A DNA stretch of 64,000 nucleotides from Ostrinia nubilalis (GCF_963855985.1 NC_087100.1:1833001-1897000), one strand, 5' to 3'. Shown: positions 10,504 through 31,399, counted from the first letter of the stretch. Translations and numbers: made by a program. The notes: generated by a model not told the origin, from the sequence alone.

Positions 10504-12859
10504 TAGTTGTTATTTATTGAATGGAAAAGTTTGACGCTGCAATGGATCGTCTATTGCGATGCATTGACTACTTATTTAAAAAACTTTTCTATTCCTTACG
10601 AGTTATTTACATGGATAGACAGAGTACATGTGTAAAATATTTACTAACGACGTCGGCACTCATTTGTCTTGTGCACTGCATTGCAAAATAAATGGATTAG
10701 CGAATTTAGCGAGCTCTGTCGGATTCCCTCTCGGATCAATTCAGTTGACTTTGGGAATAATCACTAAATAGACTCTCTGTGTGGGATGTAACTACCTTGT
10801 GTCATAGACGTGAGTCATGTCGCTTCCAGAACATTTTTTATGAATCAACAGGCCCTTGTCCCTTGCGTGTTTTTCGTTCCATATGGCATCTTAGAACAGT
10901 AAAAAAACAATAGGGTTTAAACAGATATAATTTGTCACGGGTTAATTGAGGACTTACTAAGTTACTAAGCATTCCAGATTTCCAATTCGCATACGAATAG
11001 GTACGCATAATTTTTAAAATTCAAAATACGTTACAAATGATTTATTTAGTGTTTATCGAAATTTATTTTTATCGATAACTTGTTATTTTGGTACATAAAG
11101 GTTATTGAATAAACTTTATTATTTAGCTGGGAACTAAACGCCCGACTCAGCAGTACTCCTATCTGCTAATCAATTACAGACCGGCACTGTGCTAATCCTT
11201 TACAGAACGTTTACACGCACGGCTTTCGCAATTTGTGATAAAGTTAATGAACGGATACATTCGAAGATAACTGCTGGAATATGGATATTACACAATGAAG
11301 TTACGAAAAAATAATTCGCTTCCTGGTTTTTAAACGTACCTATCGCTCGTTTGGCTGTCGGATGCTAATAATTTCAAAGATTTTCATTCAAACTTTTTAT
11401 TATTTTTATTCCAATTCAGAAAAAATAATCTGATATGACTTTTCAGTGCAAAATAAAAACTTTTTGTAATGACTAAAAAAGAATAAAAAAGAGAATGCAT
11501 AAAAAACAAACCTGGAATATCTTTGTCTCGATTCTCCATGGCCAGCATCATTTTCACTTCACCAAAAATCACAAATAAATAAAATCACTAAACCAACCAC
11601 TGGGATTTTAAAAGACTGCGCCTATTTGTCACCTATTAAATTGCCCCTAAATCGACCTTGTCACGCATCGCTTCTCACAAAACACGCTAAATTTAAAACT
11701 TCAAAGAGCTAAATAAAAATATTCACTGAAATAAAATAACACAATAATTCTGGCCACTAAAAAAAACTTCAAATTCAACTACAGACTATCGCCGGCAAAA
11801 ATTTTCGCGCGCAATCTCGGTTTTTTTTAAACCATGGCACACACGTCTCTATGCCACAGGAGTCGATCACAAACTGTTCTATTTTTGTTGTCCGACCAAA
11901 CGAAAAGATTTACACATGTGATTTATTCGCATATGTGCAATTTGCGGCGGTTATTTTGTTTATTTCGTAGGATTTAATTTCTTGGCACTAATTCTAGGTA
12001 TGAACGCGTTTCCGCCACTGGGCAATAATTCTTTAATTTCCATGACAGATTGAGTGTTGGGAAGATGAATTTCATGCAAAGCTTTACGAGTTCCAGCTAA
12101 TTGATTGATTGTTATTAGGACACATAATACCTTCCCACGCTTATTGATATTCTGTTGCTTACACGTGCTTTGTGCAAGGACGAGCAGGTACCTACTTCCT
12201 TTATGTATTTACAAACCCTTTGACCGCAACCCTCGGACTAGCGCTGACCCAACTATACACGTTTAATGTGCAAATCATGTTCATTTAAAAGAGTGTCAGG
12301 CATGTGACAAGGGTCAGGAACCTATCTGTCTACTTAATATCAGATTTGTTATTTACCTACATTATGTTCCTAACTCAACAAGACCTGCTCGTCTCCAGAT
12401 TAGTTGTGTTTAGGTACACAACATAATGATCGGCACGCCCTTAGACACTTATGTAAGTAAGCCCTTACAAATAAAAAGTTACACGCTTGTTAAACACTGT
12501 TCCAACCAATTTCATAGTTTCCAAGAACTTATCTAGAGTCACTTGATAGATAAGATTTTGAAGATTTCTCTTTGAAGCAATTCCAAATCGCAACGAAATA
12601 ATAGGTTTACTTAATTATAGTTAGGTTGCGAATTGTGTTGTTTTGAAATCGTATGTTTTAAAAACGCGCCCTGCGTTCCCAAGACCCAAAACCCGTTCTT
12701 AGGCTCAGTCGATTACAGTTGATTAGATATAATAAGCTTCCAAGGCACTTAAGTAAGTAGGTAGGTTACTTAAATTACTTACATAATATGTTGGGCTTTA
12801 ATCTCAGATAAATATTAAGTAATGATAATAATTTAGGGGCTCAATTCCCTCAGTTTATA
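10504..12859. other. Intergenic, one weak first-exon candidate inside
   Basis: AT-rich sequence with no recognisable domains on either strand. The only gene-like signal is the minus-strand start and splice donor near 11512-11551, listed separately. Confidence 0.45.
11512..11551 (-). CDS. Candidate first coding exon of an unidentified minus-strand gene
   Basis: On the minus strand an ATG ATG with A at -3 (11551) opens a short frame, MMLAMENRDKDIP plus one base, and meets a possible donor CCAG|GTTTGT at 11512. Upstream (11560-11830) the sequence resembles a 5' leader with a small GC-richer patch around 11790-11825. No later exon could be matched in 1-11500, so this may be chance. Confidence 0.2.
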
Positions 12860-13097
12860 GCTCTTATTAGCCTATAATGGATCCTACGCTTCATTTACTT
12901 TCAAGAGAGTTTAGCCGTAATTTTCGAACTTCAGGACTAATTTTTGGGTTTCCCGAACGCCACCCAAAACCCAACTCGTCAGTACCCCTAGCACGATTAA
13001 AAATCGTTCTCGTTATGGATGGTCGGTATGGTAACATAATGCGTGTTTGTCTTGTTGGTTGTCCTAATAAATAAAATAAAATAAATAAATAAAACAG
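12860..13097 (+). repeat. Probable LINE 3' tail with AAATA/AAAT microsatellite
   Basis: A short stretch ending gttggttgtcctaataaat and then AAATA/AAAT repeats (13069-13097). The ending resembles 61150-61208, hence a shared retrotransposon family. It lies about 330 bases upstream of the PRP16 start codon. Confidence 0.4.
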
Positions 13098-13426
13098 AAA
13101 ATAATTATAATGGAAATTCTTTACAATGTTTGTACCATTTTGGACACATGACAGGAATTTTATTTATGCCCTCTCCAACTTTAAAGTCAGTCAATGCCAC
13201 TCAATGTTAAAATGGTTTAGTTATATTTTATCATGGCAACATTTTACTTGACAGCACGTGAATATGTCATTAGTGTCAAACGTCAGTCACTTTTATTTTG
13301 AACACGATCTGGTGCAATGTTTTGCAATTTATTCCTTTTGTTTTCGGATAAATAACTCAAAACTGTTAAATCAATAGCTGTGTTCTTAAAAAAGTGAGAT
13401 ACTGGTGACTCTGCCTACCTCTTACA

Positions 13427-22494
<9,068 letters not shown>

Positions 22495-23108
22495 GTCATC
22501 AAGTACAGTCCCGGAATGAAAAGGTTCGTCAGTTTTCAAATTGATTCCTTCAACGAATCGCGAGCACATATTACCTTTTGAAACTATGTTACAGAATAAT
22601 CTCGAGTTAGAGAAAATAATCTTTAACTGTTCGTCAGTAAAGTTCAAAATTATTCAGATCAAAGTTGTTTGACGATTTATCTTGTCAAGAAGAATATTAT
22701 GATTCATAAACTAAAACCTTCTTGTTGGTTCAACCTGCCATTATTATTTCTCTTAAATAAAAAAAACTATTGTCAATTGGTCAATGTCATCATTGCATTG
22801 CACTGATGGGATAGAAAAATAAACAAGCAAAACCTTATTCGTTAGCAAACGTCATATTTATTTAAATGTTAGCAGCACTGTTTCTTGTATTGTTATGTTG
22901 GCAGGTTTGACTCTTACAGTACCTAGTGCAAGCGAAAACCGACACTAAGGTGACGAACCTTTTCATTCCGCGACTGTACATGACAGATGGTATCCTGCTG
23001 TGAGAGGGGTTAAGGGAACCGGATCTTGACAACTACTGCGCCATCATCATGGACGAAGCCCACGAAAGGTCGCTGTCTACTGATATGCTGTTTGGACTGC
23101 TGAGAGAG
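22495..23108 (+). pseudogene. DHX38 exon 11 partial copy 1, split by a MITE
   Basis: Copies the last 141 bases of exon 11 (from the codons for VIKYMTDG) but begins mid-exon, without the original acceptor. A 471-bp element (22506-22976) interrupts the codon after AAG. In the original frame, Arg of the ILLRE motif has become TGA stop; DEAHERS is kept and the donor GAG|GTCAGT is intact. Confidence 0.85.
22506..22976. mobile_element. TA-type (Tc1/mariner-like) MITE, 471 bp
   Basis: Ends CAGTCCCGGAATGAAAAGGT...TCGTCA and the inverse with one mismatch. TA is duplicated on each side (22504-22505 and 22977-22978). The interior is AT-rich with no transposase. It inserted into the already duplicated exon copy, so it postdates the duplication. 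Confidence 0.88.
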
Positions 23109-23312
23109 GTCAGTGGACTGTTTTTTTTTTAGATTTAAAAACCAGGAAGCGGAGAGAAAACTTGTAGCGGAGAAGTGGAGCGCTCCTCTCCGATACCTAG
23201 TTCCGCGTCGATGGACAAATGCAGTCCGTAATCCGTTCCACATTACTCTCGCTCCGCTCCGCTTCCTCACTCCTCTCCGCTTCCTCACTCCGCTTCGCTA
23301 GACTGTCATCCT

Positions 23313-23453
23313 GTCATAAAGTACATGACAGATGGTACCCTGCTGCGAAAGGGGTTAAGGGAGCCTGATCTTGACAATTACTGCGCCATCATCATGGACG
23401 AAGTTCACGAGCGATCGCTGTCTACTGACATGCTGTTTGGACTGCTGAGAGAG
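23313..23453 (+). pseudogene. DHX38 exon 11 partial copy 2, open frame, DEVH
   Basis: 141 bases, in the original frame without stops, but motif II has changed from DEAH to DEVH and nearby codons differ (ILLREG to TLLRKG). The donor is intact; the original acceptor is absent. The frame stays open into the following intronic block, which explains a roughly 105-codon open stretch here. Confidence 0.85.
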
Positions 23454-23653
23454 GTCAGTGAACTGTTTTTTAGATTTTTAAACCAGGAAGCAGAAAGAAG
23501 ACTTCTAGCGGAGAAGTGGAACGCTACTCTCCGATACCTAGCTCCGCGTCTATGGACAGATGCAGTCCGTAATCCGTTCCACATTACTCTCGCTCCGCTC
23601 CGCTTCCTCACTCCTCTCCGCTTCCTCACTCCGCTCCGCTAGACTGTCATCCT

Positions 23654-23794
23654 GTCATCAAGTACATGACTGATGGTATCCTGCTGTGAGAAGGGTTAAG
23701 GGAACCGGATCTTGACAACTACTGCGCCATCATCATGGAAGAAGCTCACGAGCGGTCGCTGTCTACTGACATGCTGTTTGGACTGCTGAGAGAG
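23654..23794 (+). pseudogene. DHX38 exon 11 partial copy 3
   Basis: 141 bases. The same Arg-to-TGA change as copy 1, and MDEAH changed to MEEAH. The donor is intact. After it the duplicated intronic block is replaced by unrelated sequence (gatcttactatttatcc), marking the edge of the array. Confidence 0.85.
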
Positions 23795-23859
23795 GTCAGT
23801 GATCTTACTATTTATCCAAATGCGCCAGAAGGATAGTTATGTTTTAGATTTTTTTTTTC

Positions 23860-25444
23860 AGAGAAATACATGAAAGATATGTGATAAAATACCCACCTCT
23901 GTGTTTCTTGACAAACACTACATGCCGTTATAAAATTAAGCGTAGAAATTTTTTATAAAAGCAGGCAACCAAAAGGTTATACAAGGTACACTTTTTTTTT
24001 GCGTCAGGAAAATGTATTGAAGTTCATACCCACCGGTCCGGGGGTTCCGGTGGGTTATTTACTTTTTGATATCGTCAAATCTTTAGCCACTTAGAACTAA
24101 TGGATCAAAGCTCAAAAGTGCCATCTGCATTCCATGAAATAGTCATTTTATTATGGATATACGTAAGAAAGGATGGATCATTTTCATAAGCAATTAATTC
24201 ACACCATTTTTATTCGTATCCCTCTATGAAGCTCACTTTAGTTTAGATCAATATCTGATTCTGTTAATACGTTCAATAATGTAGCTGAATAACAATTTAG
24301 ATAATGTATACCTATATTTGTTTAACATATGAGATCACTATTTCCAATATATTGCTATTGAACTACATATTAATTAACATCGATAACTATGCACTCTTAT
24401 GAAGTTTATTACTGCGTGCTATCTACGTTTAGCTACTTACAACTTGTTTTAACGAACTCCTGCGTTCATTAGGGTTGTGTGTCATTTAGTTAATTTGTCT
24501 TAAGTTTGGACCAACTAAAAGGTATTGATGATATTATGTATTTTCTTTTTCTGGTGTCAGATTTCATGAATTTCCATAAGTGTCTATCATGATTCGATTG
24601 AACAGTGCCCTTATATGGCACCGAATGCCAAATAATCATATAATTAGCCCATTTACGAACATTTTTATTTCACCCTATACATTTTATAAGGATCTCTTAA
24701 ATAAAATACAGAAATATCAATTAATCATTTATTATAAAAAATGCTTCATTATAAATAGAACATTTAACTTACGAGTACAATACTCTCACAAACTCAACAT
24801 CCGACGTTCACAAATAACATTAATTAGGTCGTTATTTAGAATACAAAGATCGAAATACTTTAAACATATCAATACTCTGAACAGACTACGAAACATTGAT
24901 AGAGATGTATTAAATTTCCAATTCAATAAATTATGTTTGCTTTGTCGTAGTCAATTGTCATTATTCCATCATAAATATAATAGAAAACAGTCTTATTTCA
25001 TAAGAAAAACATAGAAGTAACACGTAAGACTAGGGTTGTCACTCTCAGACCATTAATCATGATTTCGCCTTAAAATTATCGCCTATCTTACGATAACTGA
25101 TTAACACTGTAATATCATAGATTAGAGCATTATTACTAGCACGGGGCGTCTTTAATTAGGAATGTTTGTTTTGTCCAATAATTTACCTCTTCGTTAGAGC
25201 GTCCGTACAAACTCAAGATAGTGGAGCGAAAGAGAGACAAAATACTGATGTAGAATAGAACGACGAAATTGAGAATTCGAAATTGAAATTCAAAGTAAAG
25301 GAACTTTTTATCAGCTGCGTGTTCCGAAAATTGAAATTCGAATGGTGTTTGAATTTCAAATTAGACGTAGTCTATGTTGGTGTTGGGCAGCCAAAAGCAA
25401 GCGCAGCAGGTGTTGCCAGCGGTTGAGCCGCTGGGCTGTGACAC
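23860..25444. other. No gene recognised; one long AT-rich chance frame
   Basis: Between the exon 11 array and the last exon of the minus-strand gene. A 145-codon open frame at 24580-25014 (+) is Ile/Lys/Arg/Asn-rich and has no domain; such a frame is not unexpected by chance in this composition. A small hairpin (CCCACCGG / CCGGTGGG) lies near 24030-24055. No match to PRP16 motif III was found. Confidence 0.5.
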
Positions 25445-25540
25445 TCAGACTGATTTAGCCTTTTCCCTGACGTGGGCCTGGCTCACGAGCATCACGCCCA
25501 TGTTCATGCCGATGTTGCCCCACTTTAGCGACTCGCTTAT
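25445..25540 (-). CDS. LRAT-like gene exon 4 (last)
   Basis: Acceptor TTTTTTGTTGCAG|ATAAGC, 96 bases, ends AAATCAGTCTGA. Encodes ISESLKWGNIGMNMGVMLVS then QAHVREKAKSV and stop. It is a GC-richer island in AT-rich DNA. Confidence 0.68.
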   Translation of the reverse strand: MSESLKWGNIGMNMGVMLVSQAHVREKAKSV

Positions 25541-28500
25541 CTGCAACAAAAAATACTTTACATGAAATACATGTTCCGACGTATAACGCTGCAACTCAAT
25601 TTTCAGTTACGACATTATTCGCGGGACGGGTTTTAGGGAAACAAATAAATTAAATATTTTTACAATGTTTTGGTTAATAAAAATAATAATCTAACCACAT
25701 CCTAGATAACAAATTATAGTTAATTTGGATATTTATTGTGTAATATTTGTCATTTAAAATACGCAATAAAATTGATAACTACTTGATAATGTCTTTAGAC
25801 GAATTAATATTTATTTAGGAAACTGTCCATGACCTCTTTGTTATGATAGGTCTACTTTTATCACGGTTTACTATTGCAATAAAATTACGACTGCACTGAT
25901 AACCTCAAGGTGACTCAATGCGGGCAAACTCCGTTGATAAAAACGTCAATATTTTGTGTTGGTATTTTGTTACGTAAATGTTTTAGATGTTCTTGTCATT
26001 AAAGTTCAATATGCTTTGAATAATATTGTGGTGTATACTAAGTTACGATATTATCCTCGCTCGCGTAACAAATAGATACTAAAATCACCAAATAAAAGAA
26101 GGGAAAACATTTTGTTAAAAAAGGGGGGCAAAAAAACAGAACTGTTAGTCAAAAATCATGATTCTAATCAGATCTAAGTTTAAAATACACCACCAAAACA
26201 AGAATATGAATAAATTGAACAAAACATCAGGCTGATGATAACACAAGAAAGACAAGTAGAAAATTTTGCTTTGTTAGACAAAAACTAGTTTGAAAATTTC
26301 TAAAATGTATGGACTTATGTTTGTGACTGCCACCTCTATCGTGTTAAAACATATAGATAAAATAGATATATGTAGTTTAAAATAGATAAAGATGTGTTGT
26401 GTGCAAATTCCTATGTAATAGAAAAAAATGTACCTTTCTAAATCAATTCTTAATTCAGCGAAACAAAATATCTAGTTTCATATTATTCAGTTTATAGTCA
26501 AGTAGGTATTCAATTGGAATTTAAAATTACCTATTTCAAGTAGACAATGATAAATGTCGATAGTGACTAAATACGTTGTACGCTAACAAAGCCTTAACAG
26601 TTGTTTAAACAAATTGTCTTTGCAAAGGACTTACAATAATGTAGAATGATATCATTGTTTTCACAAGTGGACACAGTTACCTGTCCTAATATTGTTTTTT
26701 TGAAATTTACTATAAAATCTAGTAAAATAATTGTTTTTTTATAAAAGGCGTTTGTGTGTCAGAATATTGTTAATGATTTATAGATATAGTTTCCAACGGT
26801 AATCGACTAGACATGATAAAAAATACGTGTGATAGTAACCTGCATTTATAAAACAATCGTGACTTTCAGAATCTCTAACATCACGAATGGCATAGAAATA
26901 ATTTCCCTGCAAAGATAAAAGTCGCTTTAAGACATTCTTGACCGTCCATAGCTCGAGAGTCACGTTCGTTTTAATGTCTTCCGACACGTGTATTGTGTGA
27001 AAATGTACATGTGCAAGTGTGGACTACATACTATAAACACAGATACATAAAATTAGGGGCGAAATTTAACCGGCATTAAAATTTAAAACCTCACCGGTGT
27101 GTATAAGTTGCCAGCTGTTAGGTCCGAACTGCCTCAATGATTACCATCAAAAGATGATTATCATAGGTGTTTTCGACGTCGTTAAGCTGATCTGTAACAA
27201 AATTGCTACGTTGCGATCTCTCGGTTTTGTACGTCGACCCATCGATGGTGTCCATGCTTACACCGTCGCCTCATGATGACCGCCACATCTTCCCCTTACA
27301 TTACCATTATTTAATCTCCTCTTGTATGGTGAAGCCCCATTTGAATGACCAGTTAACTTAAGCGCAAAACATTCACAGTAAGCTATAGAAATGACCCAAA
27401 TACACTCGCGAGCAAAAGTATGGAATCACTTACATGAAGTTGTTTCCACGCGATCTTGTGTACTAACGAATTTGTTAGTAACAAAAAAAGTGGCACCATT
27501 TTAAAGATTAAACTTTTATCTTTAAATTGACACCAAATTTATTTAAATCACATCAGTATTTAAAAAGATATCCCGGTTAATGTGAAGAACTAAGGAAAAA
27601 GACATGTATCAACTGTTTGATACGTCGCGAGTTGCGGCCTATTTACCCCCTATAAAAGCACGTGTTTTCGGATTTTGCTTTCACACGTTGATCCTTACAC
27701 ATCTCCGCTTCTTTTGACACTTTACCTGGGATTCTAAACCTTCAGAAGCAGCACAAATCGTTGCACTATTGCAAGAAGAGCTCAGCCAGCGGGCTGTCGC
27801 ACGTCAGCTCCACATAAGCCAGTCCTGGGTTTCGAAAGTTTTAAGACGCTTTCGGGAGACTGGTGGCTTTATCCCGAGACCAAGTTCTGAACAGCGCTGG
27901 TGCACATCGCAGAGGGAATCCCGTTTTTTCATGTCAACCTCTCTATAAAATCGTCATTTGACTGGTAACGACGTCCAGCAAGAGCTCAGAAATGTTCGTA
28001 GGATAGCTGTTAGCAAGTAGACAGTTCGTCTAAGATATAAGCAATAGAATTTGACTCCAAAAAGGCCTGCCACGGGCTCGACACTGCCGGCAGGTCACCG
28101 ATAAGCACGCTTTCAATTTGTTCGTACACATCTCGATGGGAAGTCGAGCAAGCCACCCCTATAAGCTACTGTTTCAGCGAACCAGCACTGCACAAATCTC
28201 TCCCCAGGCCGCCTATAGACCCGACCTCTTCGACTGCTGCACTGCAAACACAGTCTGCATTCATCGGAGAACAAAACTCGCCTCCATTACTCGCCTTCCC
28301 ATCAAAATAAGTGCGAGCTAATTGAAAGCGTGCTAGTCGGTGACTTGCCGTCAGTTTCGAGCCTGTGGCAGACCTTTTTGGAGTCAAATTCTATTGCTCA
28401 TATCCTAGACGAACTGTCCACTCGCTAACAGCTATCCTACAAACATTTCTGAGCTCTTGCTGGACGTCGATATCAGTCAAATAACGATTTCATAGAGAGT

Positions 28501-31112
28501 TTGACATGAAAAAACGGTCATCCCTCTGCGATGTGCACCGGCGCTGTTCAGAACTTGGTCTCGGGATAAAGCCACCAGTCTCCTGAAAGCGTCTTAAAAC
28601 TTTAGAAACCCAGGACTGGCTTATGTGGAGCTGACGTGCGACAGCCCGCTGGCTGAGCCCTTCTTGCAATAGTGCAACGATTTGTGCTGCTTCTGAAGGT
28701 GTAGAATCCCAGGTAAAGTGTCAAAAGAAGCGGAGATGTGTAAGGATCAACGTGTGAAAGCAAAAATCCGAAAACACGTGCTTTTATAGGGGGTAAATAG
28801 GCCGCAACTCGCGACGTATCAAACAGTTGATACATGTCTTTTTCCTTACTTATTTACATCAGCCGGGATATCTTTTTAAATACTGGTGTGATTTAAATGA
28901 ATTTGGTATCAATTTAAAGTTAAAAGTTTAATCTTTAAAATGGTGCCACTTTATTTGTTACTAACAAATTCGTTAGTTCACAAGATCGCGTGGAAACAAC
29001 TTCATGTAAGTGATTCCATAGTTTTGCTCGCAAGTGTAGAAACGGGACAATAAGAAAACTGTCATCACAAATTACTGTATCGATACACATGATTGACTTA
29101 TTTTAGATGAGATTTTAATGTTGCAAGGACAGCTTTTGATTTGATTTGAAAACAATAAACATGCAGTCTCTAAGAAAAAAACTCTAGAATTCGCATTTAC
29201 GTAGAACAGTGATACGGTTGTTTAAAAAAAGGAACGAACGAAATTGATTCGTTTTATAAATACGCAAACCAGTAAAACCAGTCGGCGCGTGCGAAAACGC
29301 CGTTACTGAGGGTTCTAGAATTTTCTCCGAAGGAATTCCATTTACGGGATCGATCATTTGTGTTGGATGCGTGCGTACGAGTGGAGTTTATTTACCTGTC
29401 TCATGCGAGCTTCTTGCGGAGTCTCCCCGTACCGACACCAGTGGACGAAATGCAGTGTATTATGCCAGTTCCTCTCGAACCTTGACTTAGTTGCCATATC
29501 CAGCTGCAATCAGTAGAAGCCTCCTTAGTAGCCGTTCCACTGTTCACTGTGTCACTCAGTCCACAGTGCCCAAGATACGAAAGCCCCACAAGGCATTCGC
29601 TATCTGAAATGAGAGGTTTCCAATTCTGACGCAAGCCTACGCAAAAGAAGAAAGAACTCTGACGTTCGACTGAAAGTAGTGATATACCTTTAAAGGTTTG
29701 AATCGTCATGCATTAAAGTTTCCACGAATTCAAAGATTGAAAGGACAATGAGTAATAAAGAATAGGTGATGCCCTATTTAGAAGTAGAAGCAAATGATTG
29801 GGTTATCACACTAGTGGGTTATCATTTGTTAACTAATTTGGGGACGTGCTTGTTAGCATTTAAATTGAAGTCTACTTAATATTTCATGATACAAAATTGA
29901 TTTTAATTATCGGGGTTAAGCATTAGTTTCGTAATTACGTTACACTATCGATGCTCTTGGCAATGTTACGTTACATTAGCTGTAACGGTTTACATTCGTG
30001 ACTAGATTTATTGAACATCGCGAAGGCCGTCCCGAGTTATGTCATTTAGTTTTTTCTCGGGTATAACTTGTTTCGACAGATGTGTCTAAAGCTCTGACTA
30101 TCGAATCATAACGATGTAACTAGCAAATTAAATTATGGACGGTTCCTCTTCCGACAAGTTGATTGATGTTACAAGGATTTTGAATGATTACGAAGTTATG
30201 AATTGGAAACGCTTAATTGGGATCGTCGGATATTCGTCGGGATTTATTACCTTGGCTCTTATGTCTTTCTCGTTGTTTGGGGTCTCCTGTTTGTCATCAA
30301 TGTTGTTGATGCGGATTACAGAATCTTTCTTCCAGAAGGCACTCAATGTTGTCCTGACGACACGTTTGCGCACTCCTTTCTGTTGTACTGTATACACCTC
30401 TATCTGTTCCGGGTTCTTTGTTTTTTCTGTTGACAAACAATTCCTTATCAGATATTTGACCCGGCGAAACACTATAAAATTAGAATATCTTAAATATTTC
30501 ATCGCGTAGCATTCCAACGTTAATGGCTCTTGCAAAACCGGACGTATAGTTCATTGACGATTCATCTGTTAATGTAATTAAGTCGGACGCGCCGGCTGCA
30601 CACCAGCTTGAATTATTTACAAATCCTATTGTGAGCCCAACGTGCGACCGTGACTAAATCGTGTGCCAACTTTATTCAGTGCTGTCTCGGCCGCGGCGCG
30701 CGACTCACGTTACAAACGAACATAAACATTTAAATACGATAACACAAAGCCAATAAATAAACAAAAAATACACACCTTTACCCTTCTTCCACATGGCAAT
30801 GGCGTACATGTGGTAATCGGGACACAAAGTAGAGTCCGGTGGCAGAGGTTCCTCGGCGCGGACCTCCAGCACGAATCCGGATTCCAGCACGGCGCACAGG
30901 ATGTTCTGTTCATCGTGCTTGAACCACTTGGTCTCGCGGAGCTTGTGGATGGCCACCGACGAGCCGAAGCGCGGCTTCTTGGGTGCGAACAGCGCCTGGG
31001 CCTGGCTCCCGAAGCGAGACAGGAGCCCCTTCACCGTCGGCGGTGGCGCGATGCTCTTCTCCGGCGGCTTGATCTGCTGGAAACTCCGGCAGGTCACGAA
31101 CCTCGCTTCCAT
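25445..31112 (-). CDS. LRAT/PLAAT-like protein, 238 residues, four exons
   Basis: Exons on the minus strand: 31112-30776, 30426-30251, 29503-29396, 25540-25445. Phases 1, 0, 0 agree at every junction, all introns are GT-AG, and the total is 238 codons plus TGA. Residues 76-84 (LESGFVLEV) resemble the PGDLIE start of LRAT-domain lipid acyltransferases. DYHMYAIAMW (99-108) could carry their histidine. NTLHFVHWCRYG (186-197) matches the NCEHFV..RYG catalytic block, but Thr replaces the nucleophilic Cys. A hydrophobic C-terminal stretch (MNMGVMLV) follows, where related proteins have a membrane segment. Family members act on retinol or phospholipids at membranes; without the Cys this one may be non-catalytic. 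The start ATG at 31112 is the first in frame (an upstream TTG is not used). The fold assignment is my inference; the gene structure is firmer. Confidence 0.6.
25541..27400. other. Intron 3 of the LRAT-like gene, distal part
   Basis: AT-rich intron. An open minus-strand stretch at 26778-26987 follows a good acceptor (ATCTTTGCAG at about 26897) in phase 0 and could be an alternative last exon, but it shows no family resemblance. Confidence 0.4.
27403..29036. mobile_element. Fold-back Tc1-type transposon (two inverted 5' halves)
   Basis: TA flanks both ends (27401-27402, 29037-29038). The left arm (27403 to about 28142) and right arm (about 28295 to 29036) are long inverted copies, each beginning CACT.GCGAGCAAAA.TATGGA and each carrying the first half of a Tc1 transposase: SEAAQIVALLQE, QRAVARQLHISQSWVSKV, then RNRHLTGNDVQQEL. 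The unpaired centre (about 150 bases) continues the minus-strand copy to a VLFSDE-like first acidic motif. In-frame stops make both copies dead. It lies in intron 3 of the LRAT-like gene. Confidence 0.88.
29396..29503 (-). CDS. LRAT-like gene exon 3
   Basis: Acceptor TACTGATTGCAG|CTGGAT, donor AGACAG|GTAAAT, 108 bases, phase 0 at both ends. Encodes NWHNTLHFVHWCRYGETP, the NCEHF-like block with Cys replaced by Thr. Confidence 0.68.
30251..30426 (-). CDS. LRAT-like gene exon 2
   Basis: Acceptor TTTGTCAACAG|AAAAAA, donor GCCAAG|GTAATA, 176 bases. Encodes KTKNPEQIEVYTVQQKG and TLSAFWKKDSVIRINN. First-position purine bias is strong on this strand and weak on the other, so open plus-strand frames here are shadows. 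Confidence 0.65.
30776..31112 (-). CDS. LRAT-like gene exon 1
   Basis: Starts MEARFVTCRSFQQ; includes a Pro/Lys-rich linker and LFAPKKPRFGSS, then the putative LRAT strand LESGFVLEV. Donor TAAAG|GTGTGT, phase 1. The exon is GC-rich, continuous with the promoter. Confidence 0.7.
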
Positions 31113-31305
31113 TGAACCTCGCCTCTCTAAAATTCGCAAAACAATTCACCCCCACTTGACTGTCAAAGGTGTTTGGTTGGGCAAAGTACTCTCACTTCGT
31201 GAAATCGCAGACACTTTCACAATTTCGCGTAAATAAACACTTGCGGAGAACTGTGCGACACGGTGGCGCGGTGACGATAAACGCGGCGCGCGTGTGTTTC
31301 GGTGG

Positions 31306-31312
31306 CTTTATA
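31306..31312 (-). promoter_or_regulatory. TATA box of the LRAT-like gene
   Basis: TATAAAG on the minus strand within a CpG-rich block (about 31255-31365, including gggcgggggggcggcgcgg). It lies about 195 bases upstream of the ATG, predicting transcription start near 31275-31285. A TATA box in a CpG-rich setting suggests regulated expression; that is inference. Confidence 0.55.
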
Positions 31313-31399
31313 CGGGCGGGGGGGCGGCGCGGGCTGCGGGGAGCCCCGACGCGCCGCGACCTGAATAGACACGTGCTACACTTCGACGTACCGATATAA

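Noticed and set aside
23860..23900. An acceptor-like ttttttttttcag after the exon 11 array as the start of DHX38 exon 12
   Set aside because: The sequence after it hits a stop within four codons in phase 0 and does not encode the expected motif III region.
24580..25014. A 145-codon plus-strand frame
   Set aside because: Composition is Ile/Lys/Asn/Arg-rich as expected of AT-rich DNA, there is no domain or splice support, and one such frame is expected by chance in a window of this size.
26778..26987. Possible alternative last exon of the LRAT-like gene
   Set aside because: It has an acceptor and fits phase 0, but the peptide resembles nothing and the 25540 exon fits the family better.
27601..28060. 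A functional Tc1 transposase
   Set aside because: In-frame stops and the missing catalytic half rule it out.
30135..30509. A 124-codon plus-strand frame with membrane-like segments
   Set aside because: It overlaps exon 2 of the minus-strand gene. First-position purine bias, splice sites and phase support the minus strand; the hydrophobic plus-strand reading is its shadow.
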